A stretch of 64,000 nt of DNA from Mucilaginibacter endophyticus. Lineage in GTDB: Bacteria; Bacteroidota; Bacteroidia; Sphingobacteriales; Sphingobacteriaceae. Positions 9,652 to 18,177 of this stretch are shown here, piece after piece (the first letter of the stretch is position 1; the number at the start of each line of letters is the position of its first letter). The notes under the pieces were generated by a model that had not been told where the DNA came from, ran no database searches, and worked only from the letters and a program-made list of their open reading frames with translations. The stretch is taken from NCBI RefSeq assembly GCF_003351025.1, contig NZ_QPCG01000001.1, positions 999,949-1,063,948 on the forward strand. The letters are read 5' to 3'. The position numbers were made by a program, and so were the translations under genes.

Positions 9652-11730
9652 ATGAAAAATACGTTCATTATTCTATCTGTATTCTCTTCGTTATTTATCG
9701 GTTTTAAGGCTTCATCCCAAACTAAAAAGCCCGCCGAAGCCAGCCCTGCCAGCCAGGTAAATGTTTTTGTAGGCTCCTCCGGCGATCATGGGCAAATGTC
9801 GCCTGCCGCTTCGTATCCTTTCAGTATGTTAAGTATAGGGCCTCAAACTTACCCTAACCTGCACATGGGTTACGAGCATAAGGCTAAGTTGTTTTTAGGC
9901 TTTACCCACAACCGTTTTGAGGGTGTGGGCTGCCAGGGCAGCGGTGGTAATATCTTAATTAAGCCTTTTTTAGGTGATGATGCAGGCGCTTCTGTTCTTA
10001 ACAAAGTAACGGAACAAGCCGGACCTGGATTTTACCAGGTAGCTTTCAGTAACCATATCTCAACCAAAATTGCAGTCTATCAAAATGCCGGTGTCGAAAG
10101 CTATAGCTTTCCGCAGGGCAAAAAGGGGTTTTTTATCGACTTAAGTCATACGCTTGCCAACCGTTTTGTTGCCGAAGAGCATGAGTTGGGAAACAACGAA
10201 ATCACCGGCTGGATAGATTCGCGAACAACTTGTAATGTGGGCACTTACCGGGTTTACTATTGTATCAAATTTAACCAGCCTGTAACTTTTGTTCCGGGCG
10301 ACGCACATAAATTAATAGCGAATGCCAATGCAGATCAGGTGCAGTTAAGTGTGGCTGTTTCTTCGGTTGATGTAGCGCATGCTAAGGCATCGGTTAAAAC
10401 CATCGGCTTTGAGCAAATGAAAATGCAAAGCAATGAAGGGTGGAACAAAGTATTAAGCCATATTAAGGTAAAGGGTAATACCGAACGCGAAAAACTTTTT
10501 TATTCCATGCTTTATCGCACGGTTCAATCGCCTTACGTGGTTTCAGAGACTGACGGTAGCTTCCGGGCAACTGATGGCAGTTTGCAAACTACTAAAGACA
10601 GTATTTATAATGGCTGGGCTATTTGGGATAATTACCGTACGCAATTACCGTTGTTATCCATTTTGTATCCAGACAGATATCAATCCATAACTACATCGCT
10701 TACCAACCTTTACCGCTTCGGTAAAAAGGATTATGCTACAAAGAATGAGCCCTCAAATACTGTGCGTACCGAACATGCCATTGTTGTATTGCTGGATGCT
10801 TACCGCAAAGGTTACAAGGTTGATTTTGCGGGTGTTTTAGATTCGCTGAAATCGGATGTAGATAAGCTTGATTTTTCGCACCCGGACAAGGCTTTGGAAT
10901 CAAGCTATGATACCTGGGCATTTTCACAAATCTTGGCTATCGCCGGTAAAACCGAGCTTGCCAATCAATACAAACAAAAAGCATTGGGCTATAAAGAGTA
11001 TTGGAACAAGGATTTTAAAGATATCACCAAAAATGATGTCGACCGTGTTTCGGCGCGGGGCCTTTACCAGGGAACCATTTGGCAATACCGTTGGTTTGTT
11101 CCGTTCGATATCAAGGGCCTGGCCGAACTGATAGGCGGCGAAAAAGAATACATTCGTCAGTTAGATCAGTTTTTTGATAACGACTATTATAATCATGCTA
11201 ACGAGCCTGACATTCAGGCGCCATTTATGTACAACGCATCGGTACAACCCTGGAAATCACAAGCCGCTGTTCATAAGTATGCAGCAGATACCGTAGTGCA
11301 ATATTATTTTAATGATAATAGCCGAGGTATTGATCCCTTTGTTGATGTTATTTACCAGAACAAGCCTGATACTTACGTGCGCACCATGGATGATGATGCC
11401 GGGGCTATGTCCGCATGGTTTGTTTTCGCTGCTACAGGCGTTTCACCTGCTTGCGTGGGCTGGCCGGTATACTATCTGAATGTGCCGTTGTTTAAACAGG
11501 TGCAATTTGTATGGCCGGGCGGCAAAACTTTTAATATAAGCGTACCGAACTATGTAGAAGGGCAAAAGTATATCCAGTCGGTCATGTTAAACGGTAAAAA
11601 GTTGAACCGCAATTGGCTTACCCACCAAGAAATTATGAATGGTGGTACACTGATCATCACTGCTGCCGATAAACCAAATGAGCAATTTGGAGTGAGCGAT
11701 CGGTGGGTGTCGGATATTGATATGAAGTAA
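9652..11730 (+). CDS. Secreted GH92 exo-alpha-mannosidase
   Basis: Calcium-dependent inverting alpha-mannosidase family, 692 residues. I chose ATG 9652 rather than the in-frame TTG at 9598 because the earlier start would run the coding region through a terminator hairpin, and 9652 opens a signal peptide (MKNTFIILSVFSSLFIGF). An N-terminal beta-sandwich (GFTHNRFEGVGCQGSGGN) precedes the (alpha/alpha)6 catalytic domain (IWDNYRTQLPLLSILYPDRY). The C-terminal family signature is DDDAGAMSAWFVFAATG. It is slightly shorter than many GH92 enzymes (about 720-770 residues). The segment around EHAIVVLLDAYRKG diverges from the usual pattern, so linkage specificity is uncertain. It sits with SusCD and a glycerophosphodiesterase. 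Confidence 0.88.
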   Translation: MKNTFIILSVFSSLFIGFKASSQTKKPAEASPASQVNVFVGSSGDHGQMSPAASYPFSMLSIGPQTYPNLHMGYEHKAKLFLGFTHNRFEGVGCQGSGGNILIKPFLGDDAGASVLNKVTEQAGPGFYQVAFSNHISTKIAVYQNAGVESYSFPQGKKGFFIDLSHTLANRFVAEEHELGNNEITGWIDSRTTCNVGTYRVYYCIKFNQPVTFVPGDAHKLIANANADQVQLSVAVSSVDVAHAKASVKTIGFEQMKMQSNEGWNKVLSHIKVKGNTEREKLFYSMLYRTVQSPYVVSETDGSFRATDGSLQTTKDSIYNGWAIWDNYRTQLPLLSILYPDRYQSITTSLTNLYRFGKKDYATKNEPSNTVRTEHAIVVLLDAYRKGYKVDFAGVLDSLKSDVDKLDFSHPDKALESSYDTWAFSQILAIAGKTELANQYKQKALGYKEYWNKDFKDITKNDVDRVSARGLYQGTIWQYRWFVPFDIKGLAELIGGEKEYIRQLDQFFDNDYYNHANEPDIQAPFMYNASVQPWKSQAAVHKYAADTVVQYYFNDNSRGIDPFVDVIYQNKPDTYVRTMDDDAGAMSAWFVFAATGVSPACVGWPVYYLNVPLFKQVQFVWPGGKTFNISVPNYVEGQKYIQSVMLNGKKLNRNWLTHQEIMNGGTLIITAADKPNEQFGVSDRWVSDIDMK

Positions 11731-11744
11731 AAAGGTAGAACCTG

Positions 11745-11844
11745 CCGTCGCTCGGCTCCAGCCGAGTGGCAACTATCAAGCGGCCTCTGGCCGCCGTTTA
11801 AAGGTCGGGGGGGATAGCCACTTGGCCGAAGCCGAGCAGCGACG
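11745..11844. repeat. REP-like 100-bp imperfect palindrome
   Basis: The left arm (CGTCGCTCGGCT, then AGCCGAGTGGC) pairs imperfectly with the right arm (GCCACTTGGCC, then AGCCGAGCAGCGACG). A small inner hairpin (AGCGGCC/GGCCGCC) sits in the middle. It fills most of the gap between GH92 and the glycerophosphodiesterase. The form is that of a dispersed extragenic palindrome; it may also act as a partial terminator or stabilise mRNA. Confidence 0.7.
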
Positions 11845-11868
11845 TTTTAAAATAGAATATTATATAAC

Positions 11869-12723
11869 ATGAAACTAAAACTATTAATACTGGCTTCTGC
11901 CATTTCATTTACAGCAGCAGCTCAAAACAAAATCCAGGTAACTGCTCACCGCGGAGATTGGCGCAACGCGCCCGAAAATTCATTACGGGCATTTCAGTAT
12001 GCTGCGCAAATGGGTGTTGATATTGTAGAGCTTGATTTAAAGAAAACTAAAGACGGCGTAGTGGTGATCATGCACGATGGTACCATTGATCGTACAACAA
12101 ATGGTAAAGGCAAACCTGCCGATTATACTTTTGATGAGATCAGGAAATTTGGATTGAGGAATGGCATAGGGCGGGTGACTAAAAACCAGATTCCGACACT
12201 TAAAGAGGTAATGTTGGCGCTTAAGGGTACCGGTGTAAAGGTTAATCTTGACAAAAGCTATGACTATTATCACGAAGCCCTTGCCGTTTTAAAAGAAACC
12301 GGAACGGTACAACAGGCTATTTTTAAATCTGAAGTGCCTTATGCTGATCTTAAAGCACGTTATTCAAACCTGATAGATAGCATTATTTATATGCCGGTGG
12401 TTAACCTGGATAAACCGGAAGCAAAACAGATCATTGTTGATTACCTAAGAAATATGAAGCCGTATGCCTTTGAATTGAATTTCACCAAAGACACTTCGGC
12501 AGTTTTGCGGGATAATAAATTTATTACCCAAACTGGCTCTAAAGTATGGATCAACTCGCTTTGGGCTTCATTAAATGCCGGGCACGATGATGATACCGCT
12601 GTAGAAGATGATAATAAAAGAGACAGCTGGGATTGGATCATCGCGCACGGAGCTACCATCATTCAAACGGATCGCCCGCAGTTAATGCTGGAGTATCTGC
12701 GCAAAAAACATTTGCATAAATAG
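11869..12723 (+). CDS. Secreted glycerophosphodiester phosphodiesterase (GDPD family)
   Basis: Hydrolyses glycerophosphodiesters to glycerol-3-phosphate and an alcohol, 284 residues, exported (signal MKLKLLILASAISFTAAAQ). The TIM-barrel motifs are intact: catalytic H27-R28 (TAHRGDWRNAPENS), metal ligands E54/D56 (VELDLK) and second catalytic H69-D70 (VIMHDGTIDRTTNGKG). It ends close to family length. It lies 138 bp after GH92 on the same strand, separated by a palindromic repeat. That suggests attack on a mannose glycan carrying a phosphodiester, though a general lipid-headgroup role is equally possible. Confidence 0.93.
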   Translation: MKLKLLILASAISFTAAAQNKIQVTAHRGDWRNAPENSLRAFQYAAQMGVDIVELDLKKTKDGVVVIMHDGTIDRTTNGKGKPADYTFDEIRKFGLRNGIGRVTKNQIPTLKEVMLALKGTGVKVNLDKSYDYYHEALAVLKETGTVQQAIFKSEVPYADLKARYSNLIDSIIYMPVVNLDKPEAKQIIVDYLRNMKPYAFELNFTKDTSAVLRDNKFITQTGSKVWINSLWASLNAGHDDDTAVEDDNKRDSWDWIIAHGATIIQTDRPQLMLEYLRKKHLHK

Positions 12724-12730
12724 AAATATG

Positions 12731-12761
12731 AACCGGCTTTAACTTTAGAGCCGGTTTTTTT
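12731..12761 (+). terminator. Terminator after the glycerophosphodiesterase gene
   Basis: Perfect stem AACCGGCT/AGCCGGTT around a TTAACTTTAG-type loop, followed by seven Ts. It closes the susCD-GH92-GDPD locus. Confidence 0.9.
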
Positions 12762-12855
12762 ACGGATTATTTTGACTATTTACACCTCGATGATTTAGAC
12801 ATAAACGTGGTGGCGTATTTATTGCTAAATTCGTGTATTAACTTCAGGGGCTTAA

Positions 12856-13797
12856 ATGAAAACTGTAACTGTAGAAGATTTTTACAAAAATGCCGCCACA
12901 ATCACCAATAGCAAAGTGGAGGATTTGCTTCCTGTTGATATTAACAAAGAGGTTGGACATTTCAATGTCTTTAACCTTGCCGACATAATCGCCAAAATAA
13001 AAAAGGATCCAACCCATGTGCCCTACAATCGTAGGTTGTACTACAAAATAAACCTGGTTAAGGGGCGCAATATTGCCGAATATGCTGATAAGATTATCAA
13101 TATTGAGAAAAATGCTTTAGTATTTGGCACCCCTAAAATACCGTACAGTTGGAAGCCGCAGGATGCAGACCAGTCGGGGTATTTCTGCATTTTTACTGAC
13201 GCGTTTCTGGTACAATCAAAAAGTGGTGTAGTGCTTGATGCATTACCGATCTTTAGTCCGGGAGGCTGCCCCGTGTTTATGCTTACCGACGCGCAGGCAG
13301 AGGAGATTAGTTTCATTTTTAAAAAGATGCAGCAGGAAATAGCATCCGACTACCCATACAAGTATGACCTTATCAGGAACTACGTAATGGAGCTGATTCA
13401 TTACGGGCAGAAATTGCAGCCCTTTACTAATTATAGCAATAGCCACAATGCATCTGCAAGGGTTTCATCGTTATTTATCGAATTGCTGGAAAGGCAATTC
13501 CCGATAGCGTCACCCGGTCAAAAGGTTGTTCTGCGTACTGCGAAAGATTATGCCGACAGGCTTGCCGTGCACAGCAATCACCTTAATAAGGTGTTAAAAG
13601 AAAGCACCGGAAAAACTACAACAGAGCATATAGCAAGTAGGATTATCCAGGAAGCCCGCATCCTGCTCAAACAAACTGACTGGAACATCTCGGAAATTGC
13701 CTACAGCTTGGGCTTTGAACAGCTATCGCATTTTTCAAACTTCTTTAAAAAGCAAACATCCTTATCGCCGGTAGAGGTGCGGAATTTGGTTGGGTGA
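12856..13797 (+). CDS. AraC-family transcriptional regulator
   Basis: 313 residues. The N-terminal part (about 1-190) is a cupin-like sensing domain (FCIFTDAFLV, then LPIFSPGGCPVFMLTD). The C-terminal part (about 210-313) is the AraC double HTH (YADRLAVHSNHLNKVLKESTGKTTTEHI, then WNISEIAYSLGFEQLSHFSNFFKK). It is separated from the upstream sugar locus by a strong terminator, so control of that locus is possible but not shown. It belongs to a group common in Bacteroidota that often sits next to oxidoreductase genes. The target is unknown. Confidence 0.93.
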   Translation: MKTVTVEDFYKNAATITNSKVEDLLPVDINKEVGHFNVFNLADIIAKIKKDPTHVPYNRRLYYKINLVKGRNIAEYADKIINIEKNALVFGTPKIPYSWKPQDADQSGYFCIFTDAFLVQSKSGVVLDALPIFSPGGCPVFMLTDAQAEEISFIFKKMQQEIASDYPYKYDLIRNYVMELIHYGQKLQPFTNYSNSHNASARVSSLFIELLERQFPIASPGQKVVLRTAKDYADRLAVHSNHLNKVLKESTGKTTTEHIASRIIQEARILLKQTDWNISEIAYSLGFEQLSHFSNFFKKQTSLSPVEVRNLVG

Positions 13798-13836
13798 GGG
13801 TTTTAGGCTTTTATTTGAAATTTGTATATTTACTAT

Positions 13837-14064
13837 ATGACTACAATAACATTACAGGTGCCGGATAGTCTTGGAGAGCAGCAATATGATACAGTGCGCT
13901 TCATTGCGGCAAAATTATATGAGTCAGGGAAATTATCACTTGGACAAGCCGCAGAGATGGCGAGTTTATCAAAGCGTACTTTCGCTGAGTTGTTGTCTGA
14001 TTATGACGTTGCATTATTAAATTACCCTGTATCCGAAATGTTGAGCGATGCAGATAGCATATGA
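13837..14064 (+). CDS. UPF0175 family small protein, probable antitoxin
   Basis: 75 residues from ATG 13837; the in-frame TTG at 13822 would only add MYIYY. It shows the UPF0175 pattern: a short beta start (TITLQVPDSL) followed by an HTH-like segment (LYESGKLSLGQAAEMASLSKRTFAELL). Such proteins are computationally predicted DNA-binding antitoxins that pair with DUF3368 PIN-like proteins, which is what follows here with a 17-bp overlap. It starts 39 bp after the AraC gene but is probably independent. Confidence 0.82.
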   Translation: MTTITLQVPDSLGEQQYDTVRFIAAKLYESGKLSLGQAAEMASLSKRTFAELLSDYDVALLNYPVSEMLSDADSI

Positions 14065-14506
14065 AATTGTTATAGCTGATACCACTTGTTTTATATTACT
14101 CGATAAAATTGGTGAATTAGGTCTTTTAAAATCGTTATTTGGCTCAGTTGTTACCACCACAATTATTGCGACCGAGTTTGGTGATCCGTTGCCGGATTGG
14201 ATTCAGATAAAAGAAGTTAAAGATGTGCGTTTTCAAGCTACGCTTGATGTTGATGCCGGCGAAGCCAGCGCGATTGCTCTCGCAATTGAGTCGCCTCCTT
14301 CCTTAATCGTTTTGGATGATGATAAAGCCCGTAAAAAAGCAAGGCGGTTGCAATTGAATGTTACCGGTACACTTGGTCTTTTTCTGAAAGCAAAACGAGA
14401 TGGAATTATACCAGATGTGAGATCGATGCTTAATAAAGTTCAGAAAACAAATTTTAGATATTCTGAAAGCGTTTTTAACGAGATATTAAAATTGGCCGGT
14501 GAATGA
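14048..14506 (+). CDS. DUF3368 PIN-like nuclease, probable toxin
   Basis: 152 residues with the PIN-fold acidic residues: IADTTCFILLDK (first Asp), TEFGD, DAGEASAIALAIE (central Glu/Asp) and IVLDDDKARKKA (C-terminal Asp cluster). DUF3368 proteins are VapC-like and predicted to cut RNA. The gene overlaps its UPF0175 partner by 17 bp, so the pair is translationally coupled. All acidic positions appear intact, so the toxin should be active. The toxin role is inferred from family pairing, not shown for this pair. Confidence 0.83.
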   Translation: MQIAYEIVIADTTCFILLDKIGELGLLKSLFGSVVTTTIIATEFGDPLPDWIQIKEVKDVRFQATLDVDAGEASAIALAIESPPSLIVLDDDKARKKARRLQLNVTGTLGLFLKAKRDGIIPDVRSMLNKVQKTNFRYSESVFNEILKLAGE

Positions 14507-14530
14507 TTCTTTGCCAATTTAGCCCCATCC

Positions 14531-15226
14531 TTACAAATCATCATCCTGTGTTAAAGTAAGCAGCCCGTCATGGTTTACGATACTGATCTTTTTACCATTA
14601 GTACTTATCAGTTTTTCTTGCAATAGCTCATTAACCACCCTGAAAACCGTTTCATAGGTAGCGCCGGCATAAGAGGCTAAATCCTGCCGGGTAAGTTCTA
14701 CATTGATATGGCCATCCGGATTTGTTCCAAATTGTTCCTGAAGGCTTATGAGGGCCTGGGCTACACGACCTTTTACCGGCATATGCGCAAGGTTACGCAT
14801 TTTGTGTTCAGCCTCCTGTAGCTCATCAGCAAAAAACAAAAGTAACTGGTATGCAAACTGAGGGTTCACCTTTAAGGTAGCCTCAAAAAACTCCATGTCA
14901 ATAAAGCATATTATGCCGGGTTCTAAAGCTGTAGCCGAAATAGGGTAGTGGGTTGCGTGTTTGCCTAAAACACGGTGACCAAAAATAGCACCCTTATTGG
15001 CAAACCGGATAATAAGCTCTTTGTCGGCGCCCCATTTTTTATGAACTTTTACATTGCCTTCATATACAAAGTAAATGCCCTTCACAGGATCACCCTCGCT
15101 GAAAATAACCTGTCCTTTTTTTACGCTAAAGTTCTTTTTATTGGCTGCTATGGCAGGCAGCCATTCTTTTATGCAGCCTTTGCACAAAAAACACGTGTTA
15201 TTATCGCATTGAATATTTCTTTTCAT
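14531..15226 (-). CDS. FNR-like Crp-family regulator with Fe-S-type cysteines
   Basis: 231 residues. N-terminal cysteines C7, C12, C15 and C18 (CDNNTCFLCKGC) precede a cNMP-like beta-roll (about 25-145) that contains a fifth cysteine, C107 (GIICFIDMEFF). C107 lines up with C122 of E. coli FNR (MVCEIPF). This layout implies an oxygen-labile [4Fe-4S] cluster. The C-terminal winged HTH (about 150-225) has recognition helix YETVFR. It keeps the Glu and Arg of FNR (VETISR) but replaces the Ser with Phe, so its DNA site may differ from TTGAT-N4-ATCAA. It follows the NarL operon on the same strand after a 246-bp AT-rich gap, so it probably has its own promoter. Confidence 0.9.
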   Translation of the reverse strand: MKRNIQCDNNTCFLCKGCIKEWLPAIAANKKNFSVKKGQVIFSEGDPVKGIYFVYEGNVKVHKKWGADKELIIRFANKGAIFGHRVLGKHATHYPISATALEPGIICFIDMEFFEATLKVNPQFAYQLLLFFADELQEAEHKMRNLAHMPVKGRVAQALISLQEQFGTNPDGHINVELTRQDLASYAGATYETVFRVVNELLQEKLISTNGKKISIVNHDGLLTLTQDDDL

Positions 15227-15472
15227 TCAAATCTTAAATCAATCAGTCAACGTTAGTTGTAAAAATATTAAGGAAAATTAAATTTATCGATAATTTATTT
15301 AATTATTTGCAATTTTTATTGCTAATTACTTGATTTAAATAGATTTTAAATGATTTTTATTGACTTGATTCTGATATTTTTAATTTAATGTTGTATTTTA
15401 TTGTGGTTTTTTAGGTGTATTTTAATGTGGTTTTTGTTTTGAATAAAATTTATGTTGTCTTTTTGTTTATTT
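15227..15472. other. AT-rich spacer with a 17-bp direct repeat
   Basis: No gene seen. Two near-identical copies of ATTTTA(T/A)TGTGGTTTTT lie at 15395-15411 and 15419-15435, 24 bp apart. They sit about 170-210 bp upstream of the FNR-like gene start and just after the end of the NarL gene. They could be activator sites or simple low-complexity sequence. Confidence 0.35.
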
Positions 15473-16123
15473 TTATTCAATTATTCCATTTTTTACTGCA
15501 AACATGACCAGCCCGGCGGTATTTCTAACGCCAACCTTGTCAATTAGCCGTTGTCTGATACCTTCAACAGAGCGCGGACTAAGAAAAAGTTGTTTGCCCA
15601 TTTCATTAGCTGTTTTTTCGGCACAGATCAGTTTTAGCACATCTTGTTCCCGTTCTGTAAGTTCAACGCCTTCTTTAAAGGATGGTTTGATGTTGCCTTT
15701 TATCACCAGCTTTTTTAACAGCGCGTTACTTACGATATTATTAAAGTAGTAGCCCGTTTCATGAACCGAGTAAATCGCTTTCCTGATCTCCTCCGCCTCG
15801 GCGTTTTTTAACAGGTAGCCGTTTGCGCCAATTTCCATTAAATGAATCACGAACTTTTCATCGTCATACATCGTTACTACTAAAATTTTTATATCCGGGT
15901 ATTGCTTTTTTACCAGTTTGGTAGCCTCCATGCCATCCATTACAGGCATTTTAAGGTCCATGATAATAACATCGGGCATATTGGTTTCTATGCCCGTTAT
16001 CAGGTCTTCTCCATCTGCGGCTTCAAGTATCACCTCCAGGTTTTCATCCTGGGTAAGGCCAACTTTCAGGCCTTCCCTGTAAATGGTGTAATCATCGGCT
16101 ATGGCAATTTTAATAGGTTTCAT
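15473..16123 (-). CDS. NarL/LuxR-family response regulator
   Basis: 216 residues. Receiver domain about 1-125 with D10/D11 and phospho-acceptor D56 (VIIMDLKMPVMDG), T (VVTMYDD) and K (YLLKNAEAEE). LuxR-type HTH about 150-212 (LTEREQDVLKLICAEKTANEMGKQL, spanning the first helices, then SVEGIRQRLIDKVGV). It is the last gene of a four-gene minus-strand operon, 27 bp after its probable cognate kinase. The TGTGAAA repeats around the operon promoter are plausible autoregulatory sites. Confidence 0.94.
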   Translation of the reverse strand: MKPIKIAIADDYTIYREGLKVGLTQDENLEVILEAADGEDLITGIETNMPDVIIMDLKMPVMDGMEATKLVKKQYPDIKILVVTMYDDEKFVIHLMEIGANGYLLKNAEAEEIRKAIYSVHETGYYFNNIVSNALLKKLVIKGNIKPSFKEGVELTEREQDVLKLICAEKTANEMGKQLFLSPRSVEGIRQRLIDKVGVRNTAGLVMFAVKNGIIE

Positions 16124-16150
16124 CGCCTTGTATTTGAAGTGTTGTAATAA

Positions 16151-16957
16151 TTAGATTGTAATTGCCCGCGGGATATTGATGTTAATGTAATACCCCTCAG
16201 GTTTATAATTAAAAGATACTTCGCCCTTTAGCAAAATTATACGGGTTTGGATTGCTTTTAATCCAAGTCCCCGCTTATCAAATTTCAGTTCCTCATATTG
16301 GGCGTGACTTAATCCCTGCCCGTTATGGAAAATGCTCAGGTTCAAAGCATCTGGATTATAAACTGATGTAATATGTATTTTTTGAGGTTTGGCGTGTTTA
16401 AGTATATTGTTCATTAACTCCTGTACCATACGATATATGCTGATATCGTTTTCATTGGCCTGGGCGGTGTATGAGTCATCAAGATCTGTTGTAATATATA
16501 TGAGGTCATTATTGGCTATCTTTTCTGCAAAATGTCTGATGGCCTCATTTAGTCCAAACTCTTTTAGTATACTCGAATGCAGGTTGTGCGAAATGCCGCG
16601 CACCTGTTTAATGGCCATATCAAGCAGTTCTTGTCCTTTCTCATATCGTGGCTCGTTGTTTTTATCAATAACATTGATCTTTACTCCCTGCAAATGCAGC
16701 TTTGATGCTGATAAAATAGCGCCAACCTCGTCATGCAGCTCTTCGGCAATGCGGTGCCGTTCGGTTTCTTCGCTGCGTACGGCCGCCTCTATTAACTGAT
16801 TTTGCTGAGTTTGGTGCAGCTTTTGTATTTTTTGTTGATACTGGTACTTTTTTCGCTGAAAAAATATGAAAATGAGCAAGATGCTCGCGAATAATGAAAG
16901 CATAACCGCAATACCCATGAAGAGCAAGAGCCTGATATCATCATTCGTTTGTTTCAT
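16151..16957 (-). CDS. HisKA_3 (NarX/DegS-type) sensor histidine kinase
   Basis: 268 residues with one membrane helix (about 10-33, LLLFMGIAVMLSLFASILL) and almost no external part. The phospho-acceptor H75 sits in a HisKA_3 motif (ERHRIAEELHDEVGAIL). The HATPase domain has ELMNNILKHAKP and a short RGLGLKAI G box. Lacking a sensor domain, it probably takes its signal from the membrane protein whose gene overlaps it by 17 bp upstream, or from the lipoprotein at the operon start. It pairs with the NarL regulator downstream. Confidence 0.92.
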   Translation of the reverse strand: MKQTNDDIRLLLFMGIAVMLSLFASILLIFIFFQRKKYQYQQKIQKLHQTQQNQLIEAAVRSEETERHRIAEELHDEVGAILSASKLHLQGVKINVIDKNNEPRYEKGQELLDMAIKQVRGISHNLHSSILKEFGLNEAIRHFAEKIANNDLIYITTDLDDSYTAQANENDISIYRMVQELMNNILKHAKPQKIHITSVYNPDALNLSIFHNGQGLSHAQYEELKFDKRGLGLKAIQTRIILLKGEVSFNYKPEGYYININIPRAITI

Positions 16958-17606
16958 ACAACCCTTTCGCTATAAATACACATAAAATGGTATAGGTGAA
17001 ATTGTGAATGTTCCACAGGTTTATGGCAAAGTTGTGCAAGCGTACCGTTAGTTCATTGTATAATAAAAAAATAAAGAAGTTTACGGTATAGTAAATTCCC
17101 AGGCCGGTAACTATCCAAAAGTCGGGTTGTTTTTTGCCTGGTTCTTCATCTTCGGTTATTTTAAACAGGTAATACTGCATACAATAAAACATCATAATTA
17201 CCGCCTCAAACGACAGTAGCCTGCTGCTCAGTTGCCCATAATCAAAAAAGTTTTGATAAAAGCCGAAGTTAATGAGTACAAACCCTAAAAAAACATAAGG
17301 CGCCAACTTTTTTGTTTTTGACAGGAACTGTTGATTAAGTTTTATAAAGAACGAGCTAAACAGCAACAGTCTGATTATGGAATGTACATTGTATAAATAA
17401 TTATTGGTGTTATAGGGCCGCGGCAGTATCGTTTTTAGCTTCCATATAACATCAATAGTTATGTTAATTGCCAGTGCTGCCCATAGATAACTAACAACAG
17501 GTTTATTAAAGGCCGGCTGTTTTTTCTTTAAACAAAGAATGGCCAAAGGAATGAGCAACGCCCAAACCTCCGACCAGTCAGATATACCTTTAATTAGCTG
17601 TTCCAC
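16941..17606 (-). CDS. Integral membrane protein, about seven helices
   Basis: 221 residues with at least six to seven hydrophobic segments (for example VWALLIPLAILCL, YLWAALAINITIDVIW, LAPYVFLGFVLINFGF, IYYTVNFFIFLLYN). The only plausible start is GTG at 17606. It overlaps the kinase start by 17 bp, which implies coupled translation and a physical partnership. No enzyme motif is seen. It may serve as the missing input domain of the short kinase; this is inference from operon structure. No family name can be given. Confidence 0.78.
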   Translation of the reverse strand: MEQLIKGISDWSEVWALLIPLAILCLKKKQPAFNKPVVSYLWAALAINITIDVIWKLKTILPRPYNTNNYLYNVHSIIRLLLFSSFFIKLNQQFLSKTKKLAPYVFLGFVLINFGFYQNFFDYGQLSSRLLSFEAVIMMFYCMQYYLFKITEDEEPGKKQPDFWIVTGLGIYYTVNFFIFLLYNELTVRLHNFAINLWNIHNFTYTILCVFIAKGLYETNE

Positions 17607-17628
17607 TTTGCAACAGTTTTAGCCAATA

Positions 17629-18177
17629 TTACATTTTTGCCGGAGGTGATGGATTTGAGTCGATGTCCTGCGTATCCGAATCGGCATAGTTAATAAGCTG
17701 GCCATTTTTTACCAGTCCTATAGCATACACCAGATGCTGGTTCGAAGCTAAGATTTTAGGCGTAAAAACCAGATAGTCATAATCACGTTTCTTTCCGCTG
17801 TCGGTAGATATTACAGCTTTTATTGCCTTTTTTGTGAGGTAGTTGTTGCCTAAAACTACGCGACCTGTTAAGTTAATCAATGTATCCTTGGCAATGGCTA
17901 AAGTATCCGGGTGTACTGGGTTAAGGTAGTTACCGGCAGTATCAAGAATGTACGATACCAGCTGATAAGGTTTTTTAACATCATCAACCTGCGGACTGTA
18001 AAACTGGAAAATGAAACTGTCGGTTGTTGACGAGTCCAGCCAGTAGTTAACCTGGGCTGCGGTGTACTTTACCTGGGCAAACCTGGTAGTTTGCTTGCAC
18101 GATGTCATGGCAAAAAACAAGCAAACGGCGCTTGCCATTGCAATTGGCTTTAAAAAGTTAAGGGGTCGTTTTTTCAT
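17629..18177 (-). CDS. Lipoprotein of unknown function at the head of the signalling operon
   Basis: 182 residues. The signal peptide ends in a lipobox (FAMTSC) followed by KQTTRF, with no retention signal that can be judged. The mature part is all-beta-looking (YLDSSTTDSFIFQFYSPQ, then YDYLVFTPKILASNQHLVYAIG) and ends in a Pro/Ser-rich tail. It is the first gene of the lipoprotein / membrane protein / kinase / regulator operon, 22 bp before the next gene. It may be the periplasmic sensor component. No homologous family is recognised. Confidence 0.75.
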   Translation of the reverse strand: MKKRPLNFLKPIAMASAVCLFFAMTSCKQTTRFAQVKYTAAQVNYWLDSSTTDSFIFQFYSPQVDDVKKPYQLVSYILDTAGNYLNPVHPDTLAIAKDTLINLTGRVVLGNNYLTKKAIKAVISTDSGKKRDYDYLVFTPKILASNQHLVYAIGLVKNGQLINYADSDTQDIDSNPSPPAKM

